Assembly (NCBI RefSeq): GCF_005404815.1 | Contig: NZ_BJDF01000014.1 | Span: 26,531-90,530, forward strand | Length of the DNA stretch: 64,000 nucleotides | Direction: 5' to 3' | Source: Companilactobacillus huachuanensis | Lineage (GTDB): Bacteria > Bacillota > Bacilli > Lactobacillales > Lactobacillaceae | In this document: piece by piece, positions 25,892 through 36,041 of the stretch | Layout: each line of letters begins with the position of its first letter | Position numbering within the stretch: the stretch's first letter is position 1 | Translations under genes and position numbers: made by a program | The notes under the pieces: model-generated | Seen by the model: only the letters and a program-made list of their open reading frames with translations | Told to the model about the DNA's origin: nothing | Database searches by the model: none

Positions 25892-26995
25892 ATGAAGAAT
25901 CCAACGATGTTAACGTATATAAATAAAGAACAAGAAGTAATGAGTAAAATTTTGGATCAGTATCCACAAAATATAGATTCTGCTTTAAAGGGAATGCCAA
26001 TAAATATGAATCATTGGTTAATATTGGCAACAGGATCAAGTAATAACGCTGCACTAAGTGCTAAATACTATATTGAAAAAATGACCGGAATTAAAATCGA
26101 AATTGAACAGCCTTATAATTATAGTCATTTTGAAGAATTAAATTATTCTAGTGATTTTGTTATCGGTGTATCACAAAGTGGTCAGAGTACCTCAACAATT
26201 GATGCTATTAGAGCAATTGAAAAAGTAAAAAATATAAAAAGTATGGCAGTTACTAGTATTCCAGGAACTGAAATCACGCAATGTTGTGATACGACACTTG
26301 ATATTTTAATTGGCAGAGAAAAGGTAGGGTATGTTTCATTAGGATTTTCCGCAACTGTCTTAAATTTAATGCTATTAGGTTTAAGAGTTGCTAGATTGAC
26401 GGAAAAAATTTCTGCAGAGGATGAAACGAATGAATTAATAGAATTTAGGGCCATAGTATGCAAAATTGAGCAAACCATATCAGAAACTACATATTTTGTT
26501 AAACGTAATGAAAAAGAGTTAACAAATGCTAATCAGTTTTCTACAATTGCTTTTGGTCCAATGGTTGGGATTGCCCACGAATTAGAAACAAAGTTTACCG
26601 AAACAGTAAGAATCCCAACCCATGGATATGAACTGGAGGCATATATGCATGGTCCATATTTATCTGTAAACTCAAATCATCGAATATTGTTCTTTAAAAC
26701 TGTAGGAACTGATGATGTTGTCACTAAAATGAATGAATTATTAAAGTATGAATCAAGGTATACTTCGCACGTATTTTTGACCGATTTTTCGGATGACTCA
26801 GTAACCGAAAAGAGACACGAATTAACTCTCTATAAAATTAGAGATAGTAATAAAGCACCTATTTTGGGTGCAACCGTTGTTCAAGTTATGGCGTGGTATT
26901 TAACCCAATTCCATGGGATAGATTTATCACATTTGATTTTTAATGATTTTTCAACAGAGGTTCATAATAAGACTCAAGTTCAAAATTATGTATAA
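25892..26995 (+). CDS. SIS-domain sugar-phosphate isomerase/deglycase-like protein
   Basis: A 367-residue protein with two SIS domains, like the isomerase half of GlmS and the FrlB/GfrE-type deglycases. The first phosphosugar loop is ILATGSSNNAALSAKYYIE and VIGVSQSGQSTSTIDAIRA follows; the second domain has FGPMVGIAHELETKFTET. It lies 30 bases after the LacI gene with AAAGGGGC upstream. With the mannose-type PTS it probably cleaves or isomerises a phosphorylated amino sugar or Amadori compound; this is inferred from context. Confidence 0.78.
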   Translation: MKNPTMLTYINKEQEVMSKILDQYPQNIDSALKGMPINMNHWLILATGSSNNAALSAKYYIEKMTGIKIEIEQPYNYSHFEELNYSSDFVIGVSQSGQSTSTIDAIRAIEKVKNIKSMAVTSIPGTEITQCCDTTLDILIGREKVGYVSLGFSATVLNLMLLGLRVARLTEKISAEDETNELIEFRAIVCKIEQTISETTYFVKRNEKELTNANQFSTIAFGPMVGIAHELETKFTETVRIPTHGYELEAYMHGPYLSVNSNHRILFFKTVGTDDVVTKMNELLKYESRYTSHVFLTDFSDDSVTEKRHELTLYKIRDSNKAPILGATVVQVMAWYLTQFHGIDLSHLIFNDFSTEVHNKTQVQNYV

Positions 26996-27103
26996 AATAA
27001 TATATTCTAAAAAATCATTCATATGCAGATAAATTGACTATAAACGAAGTTTTAATGAATAATTTCAGTGTAACCAAATAACTAGAAGAAAGTAGGAATT
27101 ACT

Positions 27104-27664
27104 ATGTCTTCACAAGCGTTACTGATTATTGATTATACGAATGATTTCGTTGCTGATAAAGGTGCCTTAACTTGCGGAAAACCTGGGCAGGAGATTGAAG
27201 CTGAGATTATTCATTTGGCTGAAAAGATGCATAAAAACGGCGATTGGGTCCTTTTGCCAACTGATGTACACAAACCAAATGACCTGTACCATCCAGAAAC
27301 TAAACTTTTTCCGACCCACAATGTTCGCGGTACTTGGGGACGGGAATTGTACGGTGGTCTAAAAGAATGGTTTGACGTCAATAATGATGATGAGCATGTG
27401 CGTTTATTCGACAAAACGCGTTACAGTGCCTTTGCGGGAACTGATTTAGATATTAAATTACGTGAACGCAAAATAGACACCTTACATTTAGTTGGTGTCT
27501 GTACTGATATTTGTGTACTCCATACTGCTGTCGATGCCTATAACTTGAATTATCACATTGTCGTCCATGAGAAGGCGGTAGCGTCGTTTAATCAGGCTGG
27601 ACATGACTGGGCTTTGGAGCACTTCAAAAATAGCTTAGGGGCTGAAATAATCAGTTCCATTTAA
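27104..27664 (+). CDS. pncA: Nicotinamidase / isochorismatase-family cysteine hydrolase
   Basis: A 186-residue hydrolase that probably converts nicotinamide to nicotinate for NAD salvage. The catalytic triad is readable: Asp10 in LLIIDYTNDF, Lys in FDKTRYSAF and Cys in GVCTDICVLHTA, plus the metal-binding TDVHKPNDLYHPETKLFPTH. The length fits PncA. Its stop codon overlaps the stop of the convergent helicase gene by four bases; no terminator lies between them. Confidence 0.88.
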   Translation: MSSQALLIIDYTNDFVADKGALTCGKPGQEIEAEIIHLAEKMHKNGDWVLLPTDVHKPNDLYHPETKLFPTHNVRGTWGRELYGGLKEWFDVNNDDEHVRLFDKTRYSAFAGTDLDIKLRERKIDTLHLVGVCTDICVLHTAVDAYNLNYHIVVHEKAVASFNQAGHDWALEHFKNSLGAEIISSI

Positions 27665-29733
27665 TTAGCAAGCGAGTTGATGATGAGCCTTTTGGCTGCC
27701 CTAGAAAAAGCAGTATAGAGGCGATTTTCACCAAATTTCGAATCACAATAATATTCAGCGGTAACGTCAGAGATGATAACATTATCAAACTCCAATCCTT
27801 TAGCCAAAGCTAAGGGTAAAACTATAATTCCAGATACAGGCAATTTCTCGGCAATGGTGCCCAGAACTGTCTGTTTTATTTCGTCGTGGATTGATTGAGA
27901 TAGATTGGAATCGCTTGTTATTATGGCCGAAAGTTCATTGTTATTGAATTGAGTTATTTGTGATTTTAAGTTAATAATCAGTTTTGAGAAATTACTGTTT
28001 TCAATCAATTCAGGTTCCTCGCCGCCAATTTGAATCGTATTAATCTTATCAATTAAATCAGATGAACCGTGTTGGACAAAAGTATGCGTTATAGCTCCGC
28101 TGGAACGATAACTAGTGTATAGATTTCGTTGAGTAACTGGGATATTGTGTTGTTCAAATATATCCTTCAAATTGCTAAAAGTTAAGGGATGATTGGTTTC
28201 AATAATCGATTGGAATTGATCCCCAACCAAAGTCCAACGAGCAGTCGGGAATGCTGTTAGTAAGAATAGAATTTGATCCAAAGAGTAATCCTGAATTTCA
28301 TCAATCATCACGAATTTAAGATTATTTTGACTCAGGTTTAGTAATTTTAAACGTGTAAATGCGTAGTCTAATGAGTTGACTTTCTGAGTTTTCAAAATTG
28401 ATTTAATAATTTGAATTGTATTCAACCAATCCTTTTGTTTAATCTGGTTCAAAAGATTTCGATTGCGCCACAATAACATTTTCTTGGTTGCTTTTTGAAT
28501 AGCAATATCAGAACTGGGCGAAATTAGACGACCAAAAATCTTTTCTTGCTGCGAATCAGTTAAATCGGATAACTCTGCTTGAATTTTTCCATTTTTTGAA
28601 TCATTCTCAATTTGTGATTCGATTTCAGCTGTCAGAATAGAAGATAACGCCGTTATACGTTTGGATAATGACAGTTTTGCAGGTGTTTGGGTGAAGAATG
28701 AGTGAATGTCTTTCTGACTGAAAATAGTTAGATCATTCAACTTAATGTTTTTGAAATCATTGATTGATAAAACCATATTATCCAGCTTCTTGTCTAGTTC
28801 TTGAACGTGACTAGTTTTAGCATCCAAACTCATTGATCTACTGATAAATGTTTTCAATAATTGATTGAAAGTCATTTGTAATGGTGAATCCTCACCTAGA
28901 CTAGGTAAGACCTTGTTGATGTAGGTGGTGAAGAGGGTATTTGGTGTTAATAACAACATATCGCTTGAAATTAAACTGTCACGATATTGATACAATAAAT
29001 AAGCAATCCGTTGTAGAACGACAGAGGTTTTTCCGCTGCCAGCAATACCATTTACTAATAATGCAGGACTCTTGATATCACGAATAATGACATTTTGTTC
29101 TTGCTGAATTGTGGCCGTAATGGAGTTCATTTGACTATTTTGGTGCTGTTGTAAAGTCTTAACTAGCAGTGGATCCTGAATGGCAACATCAGTGTCAAAA
29201 ACATCCTCTAAAACGGCGTTATGTAGTAGGAACTGTCTGCGTTTTGAGACCGTTACAGTAATTTTTCTTTCATTTGCGATGTAATTAGTTTTTCCAAAAC
29301 GATTATTGTAATATAAATCAGCAATCGGAGAACGCCAGTCGATGACCATTGGTTCTTCGGGTGTTGGTGAAAATCCAGCTGAACCAATATAAAAAGAAAT
29401 TTTCTCGGTTTCATCAGGATATTTCAAATCTACTCGGGCAAAGTAAGGGGCTGGAAGTAATCGCAAGATATTTTTCTTGGTATTTTGAAGTTGAGTCTGT
29501 TTGTTATTGAAGGAATCGATTTGTTTATTCATAGTTTCAATTGCAGCAAAGGTATCTAGGTTGTCAGCATAACTGTCAAAATTTATGGCTGTTTCTTTAC
29601 CGGAGATTTTCTTGAAATTTTTTGCCTGTTTGGCATTGATGGACAGTGATTTATCGATGCTATCAAGAGTTTCCTGAAGTGTCTGGTGGACGAGTGTTAA
29701 ATGCTTTTGTTCCAATTTGAAAGAATTATCCAT
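27661..29733 (-). CDS. HelD-like UvrD/Rep-family helicase
   Basis: A 690-residue superfamily-1 ATPase. The N-terminal coiled-coil region, the VIDWRSPIADLYYNNRFG motif, Walker A NGIAGSGKTSVVLQRIAYLLY and Walker B FVMIDEIQDYSLDQI are typical of HelD, the factor that recycles stalled RNA polymerase. The C-terminus has the UvrD motif VLPLALAKGLEFDNVIISD and LYTAFSRAAKRL. An AGGAGG lies upstream of the ATG. Other HelD/UvrD paralogues may exist outside the window. Confidence 0.85.
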   Translation of the reverse strand: MDNSFKLEQKHLTLVHQTLQETLDSIDKSLSINAKQAKNFKKISGKETAINFDSYADNLDTFAAIETMNKQIDSFNNKQTQLQNTKKNILRLLPAPYFARVDLKYPDETEKISFYIGSAGFSPTPEEPMVIDWRSPIADLYYNNRFGKTNYIANERKITVTVSKRRQFLLHNAVLEDVFDTDVAIQDPLLVKTLQQHQNSQMNSITATIQQEQNVIIRDIKSPALLVNGIAGSGKTSVVLQRIAYLLYQYRDSLISSDMLLLTPNTLFTTYINKVLPSLGEDSPLQMTFNQLLKTFISRSMSLDAKTSHVQELDKKLDNMVLSINDFKNIKLNDLTIFSQKDIHSFFTQTPAKLSLSKRITALSSILTAEIESQIENDSKNGKIQAELSDLTDSQQEKIFGRLISPSSDIAIQKATKKMLLWRNRNLLNQIKQKDWLNTIQIIKSILKTQKVNSLDYAFTRLKLLNLSQNNLKFVMIDEIQDYSLDQILFLLTAFPTARWTLVGDQFQSIIETNHPLTFSNLKDIFEQHNIPVTQRNLYTSYRSSGAITHTFVQHGSSDLIDKINTIQIGGEEPELIENSNFSKLIINLKSQITQFNNNELSAIITSDSNLSQSIHDEIKQTVLGTIAEKLPVSGIIVLPLALAKGLEFDNVIISDVTAEYYCDSKFGENRLYTAFSRAAKRLIINSLAN

Positions 29734-29847
29734 GACGTTACCTCCTGTGTATTAGGTATCTAATAGTAATACGTAAAATCTGTAAATAACAGTCTTGTAA
29801 TGGTGTTAAAAATCTTTCATAATATACATGAGGAACGAATCCAAGTA

Positions 29848-29879
29848 AAAAACGACCGCATATGCGATCGCTTTTTTTA
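29848..29879. terminator. Terminator at the end of kup
   Basis: AACGACCGCATATGCGATCG self-complementary stem flanked by A5 and T7, so it can act in both directions; it ends the minus-strand kup transcript. Confidence 0.8.
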
Positions 29880-31904
29880 GTTTTCAGGTTTAATACTATT
29901 TTTAACTTCTTTTTCAGTTAAGTATTGATCTGAATGACTGCCAAGAAAGAGTGGAACCTTTTCTTCAACAACATCGCTAAACTCCAAACCATACCAGAGT
30001 GTTGGTGGAATAGTGATGTTTTGCAGCAACAGACGACCTCCAATTAATAATCGGTCAATACTGCGCATGGATTCTTGGACACCCAGATCCTGGAATTGCT
30101 GGTTCTGAATGACGAATTTGAAAGATCCGACACGGCGTTTTGGAACCATAGAATAATTTGGTGTTTGGTCATCGATAATATTTTGATCTAGCAAACTGTT
30201 GATGATTTCACGAATGTAAATATTGACGTGTTGTGACTTCTTAAAGCCAAGGTTTATCGTAACGTTAACCACATTTCTAGTATGCATCATATCAACGGTG
30301 TAGGTGCATTCATAGGGAGAACTAGTTTGATTAACGGTGATAAACCAATAGACTTTAGCTCGTTTAGGATCTTGGTCCAAAATTGAATAGATGATTGAAC
30401 GTTTGACAGAATAGTTAGGTCCCATTTTTAACATATAGACTAAGTTGGTTGCGTAAGTTGGGTAGCCTTCATCCTTGCTGAGTTTTTCAATTTGAGGAAT
30501 AAAGTCTAAGAGAGAGACATTTTCACTCTCAGCCATGTAGGCGTCACGACGCTTGTTACCAAAGTACCAGACAATCATTATGAACAAAATAATCACCGTT
30601 ATAACGACTGTTACGTATCCACCATGCACGAATTTAATTAAACTTGATAGTAAGAAGAGACTTTCCAGAGCAAAGAAAACAGCTAGAAAGATATTTGCAA
30701 ACAGAGGATGCTTTTTTATAATCAAAAATTGATGTAATAGAATTGTGGTCATGAGCATTGTTAAGGTGATTGCTAAACCATACGCCGCCTCCATATGGTC
30801 AGAGGTCTGAAATCCCCAGACGACACTGATGGTGATAGCACAGAGCATCCAATTAACGGTTCCGATGTAAAGTTGACTTTGAATTTTACCAGGGAATTTT
30901 ACTTTTAATCTTGGTAAAATTTTTAGACCGATTGCCTCTTGAACCAGAGTAAATGAACCAGTGATTAAAGCCTGTGAAGCAATGATTGCGGCTAATGTTG
31001 CGATAATAATGGCAAAAATTTTAAAATTATCGGGCAGCATCTGATAGAAGGGATTGATTCCGACAATCTTATTGTATTGAGGGTTCTGATAATTAGAAAT
31101 TATCCAGGCAGCTTGCCCTAGATAGTTCAACATCAACATCAGACTCACGAAAGGCCAAGTAGCGTAAATATTGTGTTTACCAACTTGCCCCATATCAGCG
31201 TACAGAGCTTCGGCACCAGTAGTTGCTAGGAAGACACTGCCAAGTATGAAGATACCAGCCTTGTTAACAGGGCTAAATAAAACTTTGATTGCATAGACAG
31301 GTGACAAGGCTTTTAGAACACTTAAATCATTGGTTAGATTGAGTAAACCAGCAATACCAATGAAACTGAACCAGATAAGCATGATAGGACCAAATGATTT
31401 ACCAATTCGTTCAGTCCCAAATTTTTGAATGACAAAGATAGTTAATAATATTGCCGTTACAATAATTAAAACGACGTTTTGACTATCAGAAAATACTAAA
31501 TTTCCAAACTTTTGACCTTTGATACCTTCAATTGCTGATGTGACAGTCACAGCAGGCGTTAAAGTACCATCGGCCAGTAAGGCAGATCCACCAATCAAGG
31601 CGGGAATAATGAGCCATTTACCCTTATTTTTCACTAAAGCATAGAGGGCAAAAATTCCACCTTCTTTGTTGTTGTCAGCTTTCATAGCGATTAAAACATA
31701 TTTGATAGTTGTGATAAGCATTAGGGTCCAAAAAATCAAAGAAACACTGCCGATAATGTACTCAGGTTTTGAATCGGCCATCGTTCCAGCACTGTTGATA
31801 ATGGAATTCATAACGTATAACGGCGAAGTTCCAATATCGCCATAGACTATACCGAGGGTTATCAACATACCCAAGGTAGATAAGGATAACTTTCTCTTTT
31901 TCAT
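29877..31904 (-). CDS. kup: KUP-family potassium uptake transporter
   Basis: H+-coupled K+ importer of 675 residues. The signature [18 protein letters not shown] is near residue 18, twelve membrane segments span about 10-450, and a cytoplasmic C-terminal domain follows. AAGGAG precedes the ATG. Kup proteins in lactic acid bacteria are often controlled by cyclic di-AMP; no ydaO-type riboswitch is seen in the leader, which instead carries repeat copy F. Confidence 0.93.
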   Translation of the reverse strand: MKKRKLSLSTLGMLITLGIVYGDIGTSPLYVMNSIINSAGTMADSKPEYIIGSVSLIFWTLMLITTIKYVLIAMKADNNKEGGIFALYALVKNKGKWLIIPALIGGSALLADGTLTPAVTVTSAIEGIKGQKFGNLVFSDSQNVVLIIVTAILLTIFVIQKFGTERIGKSFGPIMLIWFSFIGIAGLLNLTNDLSVLKALSPVYAIKVLFSPVNKAGIFILGSVFLATTGAEALYADMGQVGKHNIYATWPFVSLMLMLNYLGQAAWIISNYQNPQYNKIVGINPFYQMLPDNFKIFAIIIATLAAIIASQALITGSFTLVQEAIGLKILPRLKVKFPGKIQSQLYIGTVNWMLCAITISVVWGFQTSDHMEAAYGLAITLTMLMTTILLHQFLIIKKHPLFANIFLAVFFALESLFLLSSLIKFVHGGYVTVVITVIILFIMIVWYFGNKRRDAYMAESENVSLLDFIPQIEKLSKDEGYPTYATNLVYMLKMGPNYSVKRSIIYSILDQDPKRAKVYWFITVNQTSSPYECTYTVDMMHTRNVVNVTINLGFKKSQHVNIYIREIINSLLDQNIIDDQTPNYSMVPKRRVGSFKFVIQNQQFQDLGVQESMRSIDRLLIGGRLLLQNITIPPTLWYGLEFSDVVEEKVPLFLGSHSDQYLTEKEVKNSIKPEN

Positions 31905-31928
31905 GCTTGTCTCCTTATAAGTAAATAT

Positions 31929-32112
31929 GCCGTTGTAAGAGCTGAGAATATTTACCGCTGTGCGGACCGGTCCGAGCCAAAGTACGGTCTCGAACCTCGG
32001 TTTGAAGCCTTGTCAAAGTTCGACAAGGCTCCAAACACGCCCGGTGGTGTAAGAGCTAAAGCTCTAACGCCACATCAACTGCAGGTAAATACTCTCAGCT
32101 CTTACAACTAGT
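31929..32112 (+). repeat. Structured core element (copy F), ends not resolved
   Basis: Outer stem AGAGCTGAGAATATTTACC pairs with GGTAAATACTCTCAGCTCT. Hairpin II is GCCTTGTC / GACAAGGC and hairpin III AGAGCT / AGCTCT. Both inner stems differ in sequence from other copies but stay paired. It lies directly upstream of kup. Neither type of terminal repeat is clear. Confidence 0.85.
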
Positions 32113-32353
32113 TTTCTATTACTTAATTTATATTAATGATTGGAAATATCTTTTGAATGATTACCGCCATTTTTAATATTTTTTTTAAATATTCCGTCTC
32201 TGAACACGTAGGGGATGTAATGGTCTTCCACAGCCTCAAATATTTGTCAGTTCTCCCGATTATTTTATTTGTTAAGAAAAAGAATCATACAATTTATTTA
32301 AACAACTTTTAATTACCTTTTTCTTCAATTGGATAACTTGACAATAAAAAATA

Positions 32354-32534
32354 GGCGGAAGAGATGAGAGCATTCACCAGCTGTGGTTGTGGCGTTATGG
32401 CTTTAGCCATTACACCACCGGGCGAGTTGGAGAATTGCTGAGCTTTAGCAAGCCTTCAACTTGAGGTTCGAGACCGTACTTTGGCTCGGACCGGTCCGCA
32501 TAGCAGGTGAATGCTCTCATCTCTGTAGACGGCA
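32354..32534 (-). repeat. Structured core element (copy G), reverse of copy F
   Basis: Outer stem GAGATGAGAGCATTCACC / GGTGAATGCTCTCATCTC and hairpin III ATGGCT / AGCCAT, both compensated against the common sequence. It lies about 240 bases from copy F in opposite orientation, upstream of amt. The 793-base kup-amt gap holds only these two copies and AT-rich sequence. Confidence 0.85.
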
Positions 32535-32697
32535 TATTTAAATACCAAAGTGCGTCATTCATTTAGAGTCTATTATAAGATTTTTAGTCAAATTTAAAAA
32601 TATTTATGATTGCTTAGAAATCATATTGGTATACATGAAATAAAAAAAGTAATACAATACCAAAATTAAAGGGAAGACTCTATATGAAAAGAATGTG

Positions 32698-33879
32698 ATG
32701 TTTATGAATGTAGTATTTATGCTTATTTCAACAATATTGGTCTGGTTGATGGTACCAGGGATTGCGGTATTTTACAGTGGTTTTGTACCGCATAAAGATG
32801 TTACAAGAATTCTTTTTGACAGTTTTCTGATGTTTGGTCTAGCAGGCATACTGTGGATAGCAGTAGGTTTTCCAATCGTTTTTGAAGGTGATCATTTTGG
32901 AATAATTGGTAACTTTCATCATTTATTTCTGTCAGGAATAGACTTATCGTCTACTTATGGCACGACAAAATTGCCGACGTCAGTTTACTTACTTTTTCAA
33001 ATGATGTTTGCAATTTTGACACCAGCACTCTTTTTAGGGGCGGTTGCTAGTCGGGTTAGAATCAGGTTTATCATTTTATTCGTGACGCTTTGGTCATTGC
33101 TGATTTACTATCCTTTAGCTCATATTGTCTGGTCTTCAACTGGTTTCTTGGCTAAAATGGGTGTCCTCGATTTTGCTGGTGGAACGGTCATTCATATCAA
33201 TGCCGGAATTACAGCCTTGATATTAGCTATCACGTTACGAGAACCTTATAAATATAACAATGAGCAGGCTAAAGGTAATCCACTCTGGATTTTAATGGGA
33301 ACCGTTTTGCTGTGGCTTGGTTGGTATGGATTCAATGCTGGTAGTGCTTTAGATGTTAGTTTTCAAACTATCAACGCTTTTTTCACGACAACGGTAGCCG
33401 CCTGTGCTTCATTGATAACTTGGATAGGTCTTGAACAAATTTTTAAACATAAGGTAACTCTCAGTGGTATTTGTACCGGAAGTATTTGCGGTTTAGTTGG
33501 GATTACACCTGGAACTGGGTATGTGACGATTTTTGGATCGGTCATTATTGGAATAATCTCAGCTGTCGGTAGTTACTATTTCATGAACTATCTAAAGTAT
33601 CAATTACATTTGAATGATTACCTCGACATTTTCGGATGCCATGGTATTAGTGGGATAATTGGTTCGATTTGTGTCGGTTTATTTGCGACTAAGTCTGTTA
33701 ACAGTAACGTTATAACGAATGGCCTATTATATGGTGGTGGTCTGAAGCAGCTGGGGCTACAACTGTTTGGTGTAATCTTTACTATTGCTTTCGTCTCGAT
33801 TTTTGGAATAATTATTGTGCAGGTTTTGAAAAAGCTTTTTAAGGATGATGTCGGTATCAGAAATCTAGAATTGGTTTAG
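32698..33879 (+). CDS. amt: Ammonium transporter (Amt/MEP family)
   Basis: About 393 residues with eleven predicted membrane segments. Amt motifs are GGTVIHINAGITALI in the middle and the pore histidine in FGCHGISGIIGSICVGLFA. The N-terminus FMLISTILVWLMVPGIAVFYSGFV matches the family. The only good ribosome site (GGGAAG, 32671-32676) precedes a four-codon ORF (MKRM, 32684-32698) whose TGA overlaps the amt ATG as TGATG, so translation seems coupled to that mini-ORF. No glnK is adjacent. Confidence 0.9.
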   Translation: MFMNVVFMLISTILVWLMVPGIAVFYSGFVPHKDVTRILFDSFLMFGLAGILWIAVGFPIVFEGDHFGIIGNFHHLFLSGIDLSSTYGTTKLPTSVYLLFQMMFAILTPALFLGAVASRVRIRFIILFVTLWSLLIYYPLAHIVWSSTGFLAKMGVLDFAGGTVIHINAGITALILAITLREPYKYNNEQAKGNPLWILMGTVLLWLGWYGFNAGSALDVSFQTINAFFTTTVAACASLITWIGLEQIFKHKVTLSGICTGSICGLVGITPGTGYVTIFGSVIIGIISAVGSYYFMNYLKYQLHLNDYLDIFGCHGISGIIGSICVGLFATKSVNSNVITNGLLYGGGLKQLGLQLFGVIFTIAFVSIFGIIIVQVLKKLFKDDVGIRNLELV

Positions 33880-33885
33880 AAAATA

Positions 33886-33914
33886 AAAAACACCCCTAAA
33901 AAGGTGTTTTTTTA
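33886..33914. terminator. Terminator between amt and the DUF1003 gene
   Basis: AAAAAACACC / GGTGTTTTTTT stem-loop between convergent genes, usable in both directions; it overlaps the end of the DUF1003 frame. Confidence 0.85.
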
Positions 33915-34672
33915 TTGCGTGTTGGATGTCTGGTATTGCGATCTTTTGGCTTTTCATTGCTAGCTTTCAACGACTGAATTTCATTTTCAATTTCACTAAG
34001 GACTTCGATCTGCATCTTTTGAATATCCAAAATATGAGGCCATTGGACTTCATTTAGTTGATCTAGTTTTTCATGAAGCAAACGAATTTCCATTTCTGAT
34101 TTCATATTTGTCTTGTAATCATTCTCAGAATCAAATCGGTCACGTTCAGTTTCACGGTTCTGACTCATCATAATGATAGGGGCCTGTATTGCGGCCACAC
34201 AGCTCAAAAATAGGTTGAGTAGTATAAATGGATACGGATCGAAGTTAACGCCAAACAGGTGCACGATATTGATCGCCATCCATGCTACTAAAATAACCAT
34301 GAAGGTAATAATAAACCCCCAACTACCTCCAAATTTAGCAACGGCGTCGGCTAATTTTTGACCAGTTGTTCGTTTACCGTAGACAGTATCATTGATATTA
34401 GTAATGACGTAAGTATTCTTAGACATTTCCTTTTTGAGTTTGTCACTCATATCATGGTCGATTTTAAGATCTTGATCAATAATTGTCTGCATTCTCTCAA
34501 GACGGATTTTTTGTAAATCCTTGAGGCAGATAAACGAGGACTCCTTCGCGTAACTATTGGTTTTGATAACTTGTTCCTTGAGAAAGGTACTTAAATCCCG
34601 AAGGAAAAGGCCTTCCGTAATTGTAAAACGATTACCGCAGATTACACAAATTTGATTTTTTTTAATTGCCAT
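33896..34672 (-). CDS. DUF1003 family membrane protein
   Basis: About 258 residues. The N-terminal part has a CxxC pair (CVICGNRF). The conserved DUF1003 block includes TGQKLADAVAKFGGSWGFI, then two membrane segments and the SQNRETERDRFDSENDYKTN stretch. The C-terminus is a helical, charged tail. The ATG at 34672 has AAGGGGTG upstream; an in-frame GTG nine bases earlier overlaps that site. DUF1003 has no established function. Confidence 0.8.
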   Translation of the reverse strand: MAIKKNQICVICGNRFTITEGLFLRDLSTFLKEQVIKTNSYAKESSFICLKDLQKIRLERMQTIIDQDLKIDHDMSDKLKKEMSKNTYVITNINDTVYGKRTTGQKLADAVAKFGGSWGFIITFMVILVAWMAINIVHLFGVNFDPYPFILLNLFLSCVAAIQAPIIMMSQNRETERDRFDSENDYKTNMKSEMEIRLLHEKLDQLNEVQWPHILDIQKMQIEVLSEIENEIQSLKASNEKPKDRNTRHPTRNKKTPF

Positions 34673-34726
34673 AGTCAACACCCCTTGAGTTATACATATT
34701 AAGTATAAATTGGGTGAAAATTTAAA

Positions 34727-34757
34727 TCAAAAAAAAACTCCCATTTGGGAGTTTTTG
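34727..34757. terminator. Terminator after ndh
   Basis: AAAAACTCCC / GGGAGTTTTT stem with a short loop, just past the ndh stop codon on the minus strand. Confidence 0.85.
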
Positions 34758-34771
34758 AGAAGTTCATTTAT

Positions 34772-35959
34772 TTAAATAGTACCTTTTCTAATAGCTGTTT
34801 TAATACCAGCAATTTCCATGATTCCACGGTCAGCTGAGAGATGCTTGAGTAGTGAAGCCATAGGACCTTTAAATTTAAGATTCTTGTCTGTAATTTCGGC
34901 AATACCATGGTTTTGACCGAGTGAAGCAACAGTTCCCATTGAGTGGTAGATGAATGGTTTCAAATCTTTGCCATTCAATGCAGCGGAAATATTGAATGCA
35001 GCGCCGGCACCTTCAGCAGTAGCTAGTTGACCAGTTGTTGGATAGGGACGTTCTGCACCATTAGGAATAACAGCAGAGTCGTCACCGATAAAGTATGCTT
35101 CTGGGTGAGCTTCAAGATTAAGGAAGTCTGTAGTCATGACACGGTTTCTTCTAGCTTCGATTCCCGATTCTTTGATGACATCTGAACCACTAACACCAAC
35201 AGTCCAAAGAATTGTGCTACCGGCAACACTCTTTTCAGTGTCGCCATCCATGTAAACAACTGCTTTTGGTTCGATTTTCTTGATCTTGGCACCAGTTAAT
35301 AGTTTGATACCGTTCTTGTCTAAGTAATCAACAGCGTAGCTAGCCAAATTCTCATCGAACATTGGTAAGATTCTTGTAGCCATTTCGAGACAAGTTACTT
35401 TAATTTCAGGAACCTCATATTTAGCTTTTAAAATCTTAACAGTGTCAACTAATTCACCTAGAATTTCAACACCAGTGAAACCAGCACCACAAACGACAAT
35501 GGAAAGGTCAGCTGGGTCTTGTGATTCTTTGTAGTTAGCGATATTTTCGTTTAAAGTCTTATAAATATTTTGGGCGGATTGGAGATCTTGAAGGATCAAT
35601 GCATTTTCGCTGGCACCTTCAAGTCCAAAGTCCTCTGAACGGAAGCCTAAAGCAACAACGATATAGTCATATGTGATGGCTTCGTGGTCAGAAAACTCAA
35701 CTGTTTTGTTGTCTAAATCTAGTTTAGAAACAGTTGCTTTGATGAAGTTCACATTTGAAGGAAGAACTGAACGAACGTCGAAGCTTACTGCATCGGCGCG
35801 GTTGGTTCCTGCTGCAATAGTATGTAAAGCCGTTTTTTCAACGTGTTTTTCATGTTGATCAATTAAATCAATTTGCGTGCCTGCTGGGGTTTCCTTAGCT
35901 AAATCACGAGCAGCTCTCAAGCCACCATAGCCAGCGCCTAATACTAAAATGTGTGCCAT
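34772..35959 (-). CDS. ndh: Type II NADH dehydrogenase
   Basis: A 395-residue flavoprotein that passes electrons from NADH to quinone without pumping protons. The FAD Rossmann motif ILVLGAGYGGLRAARDL is at the N-terminus, the NADH-binding VVCGAGFTGVEILGELVD near 160 and YFIGDDSAVIPNG near 290. AAGGAG is upstream of the ATG. It fits as the entry point of a short chain with MenA-derived quinone and cytochrome bd, whose genes lie 7-16 kb further on. Confidence 0.9.
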   Translation of the reverse strand: MAHILVLGAGYGGLRAARDLAKETPAGTQIDLIDQHEKHVEKTALHTIAAGTNRADAVSFDVRSVLPSNVNFIKATVSKLDLDNKTVEFSDHEAITYDYIVVALGFRSEDFGLEGASENALILQDLQSAQNIYKTLNENIANYKESQDPADLSIVVCGAGFTGVEILGELVDTVKILKAKYEVPEIKVTCLEMATRILPMFDENLASYAVDYLDKNGIKLLTGAKIKKIEPKAVVYMDGDTEKSVAGSTILWTVGVSGSDVIKESGIEARRNRVMTTDFLNLEAHPEAYFIGDDSAVIPNGAERPYPTTGQLATAEGAGAAFNISAALNGKDLKPFIYHSMGTVASLGQNHGIAEITDKNLKFKGPMASLLKHLSADRGIMEIAGIKTAIRKGTI

Positions 35960-36041
35960 ATTAACTTTCTCCTTCTATTCCGAAATAAAGATGTTTACGT
36001 TATCATTATATATCCTTCAGGCAGTTTCTAAAAACCATATG

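Noticed and set aside
28653..28668. Palindrome GATAACGCCGTTATAC resembling the one upstream of the uvrA-like gene
   Set aside because: It lies inside the helicase coding sequence and extends only six bases per arm; chance is sufficient.
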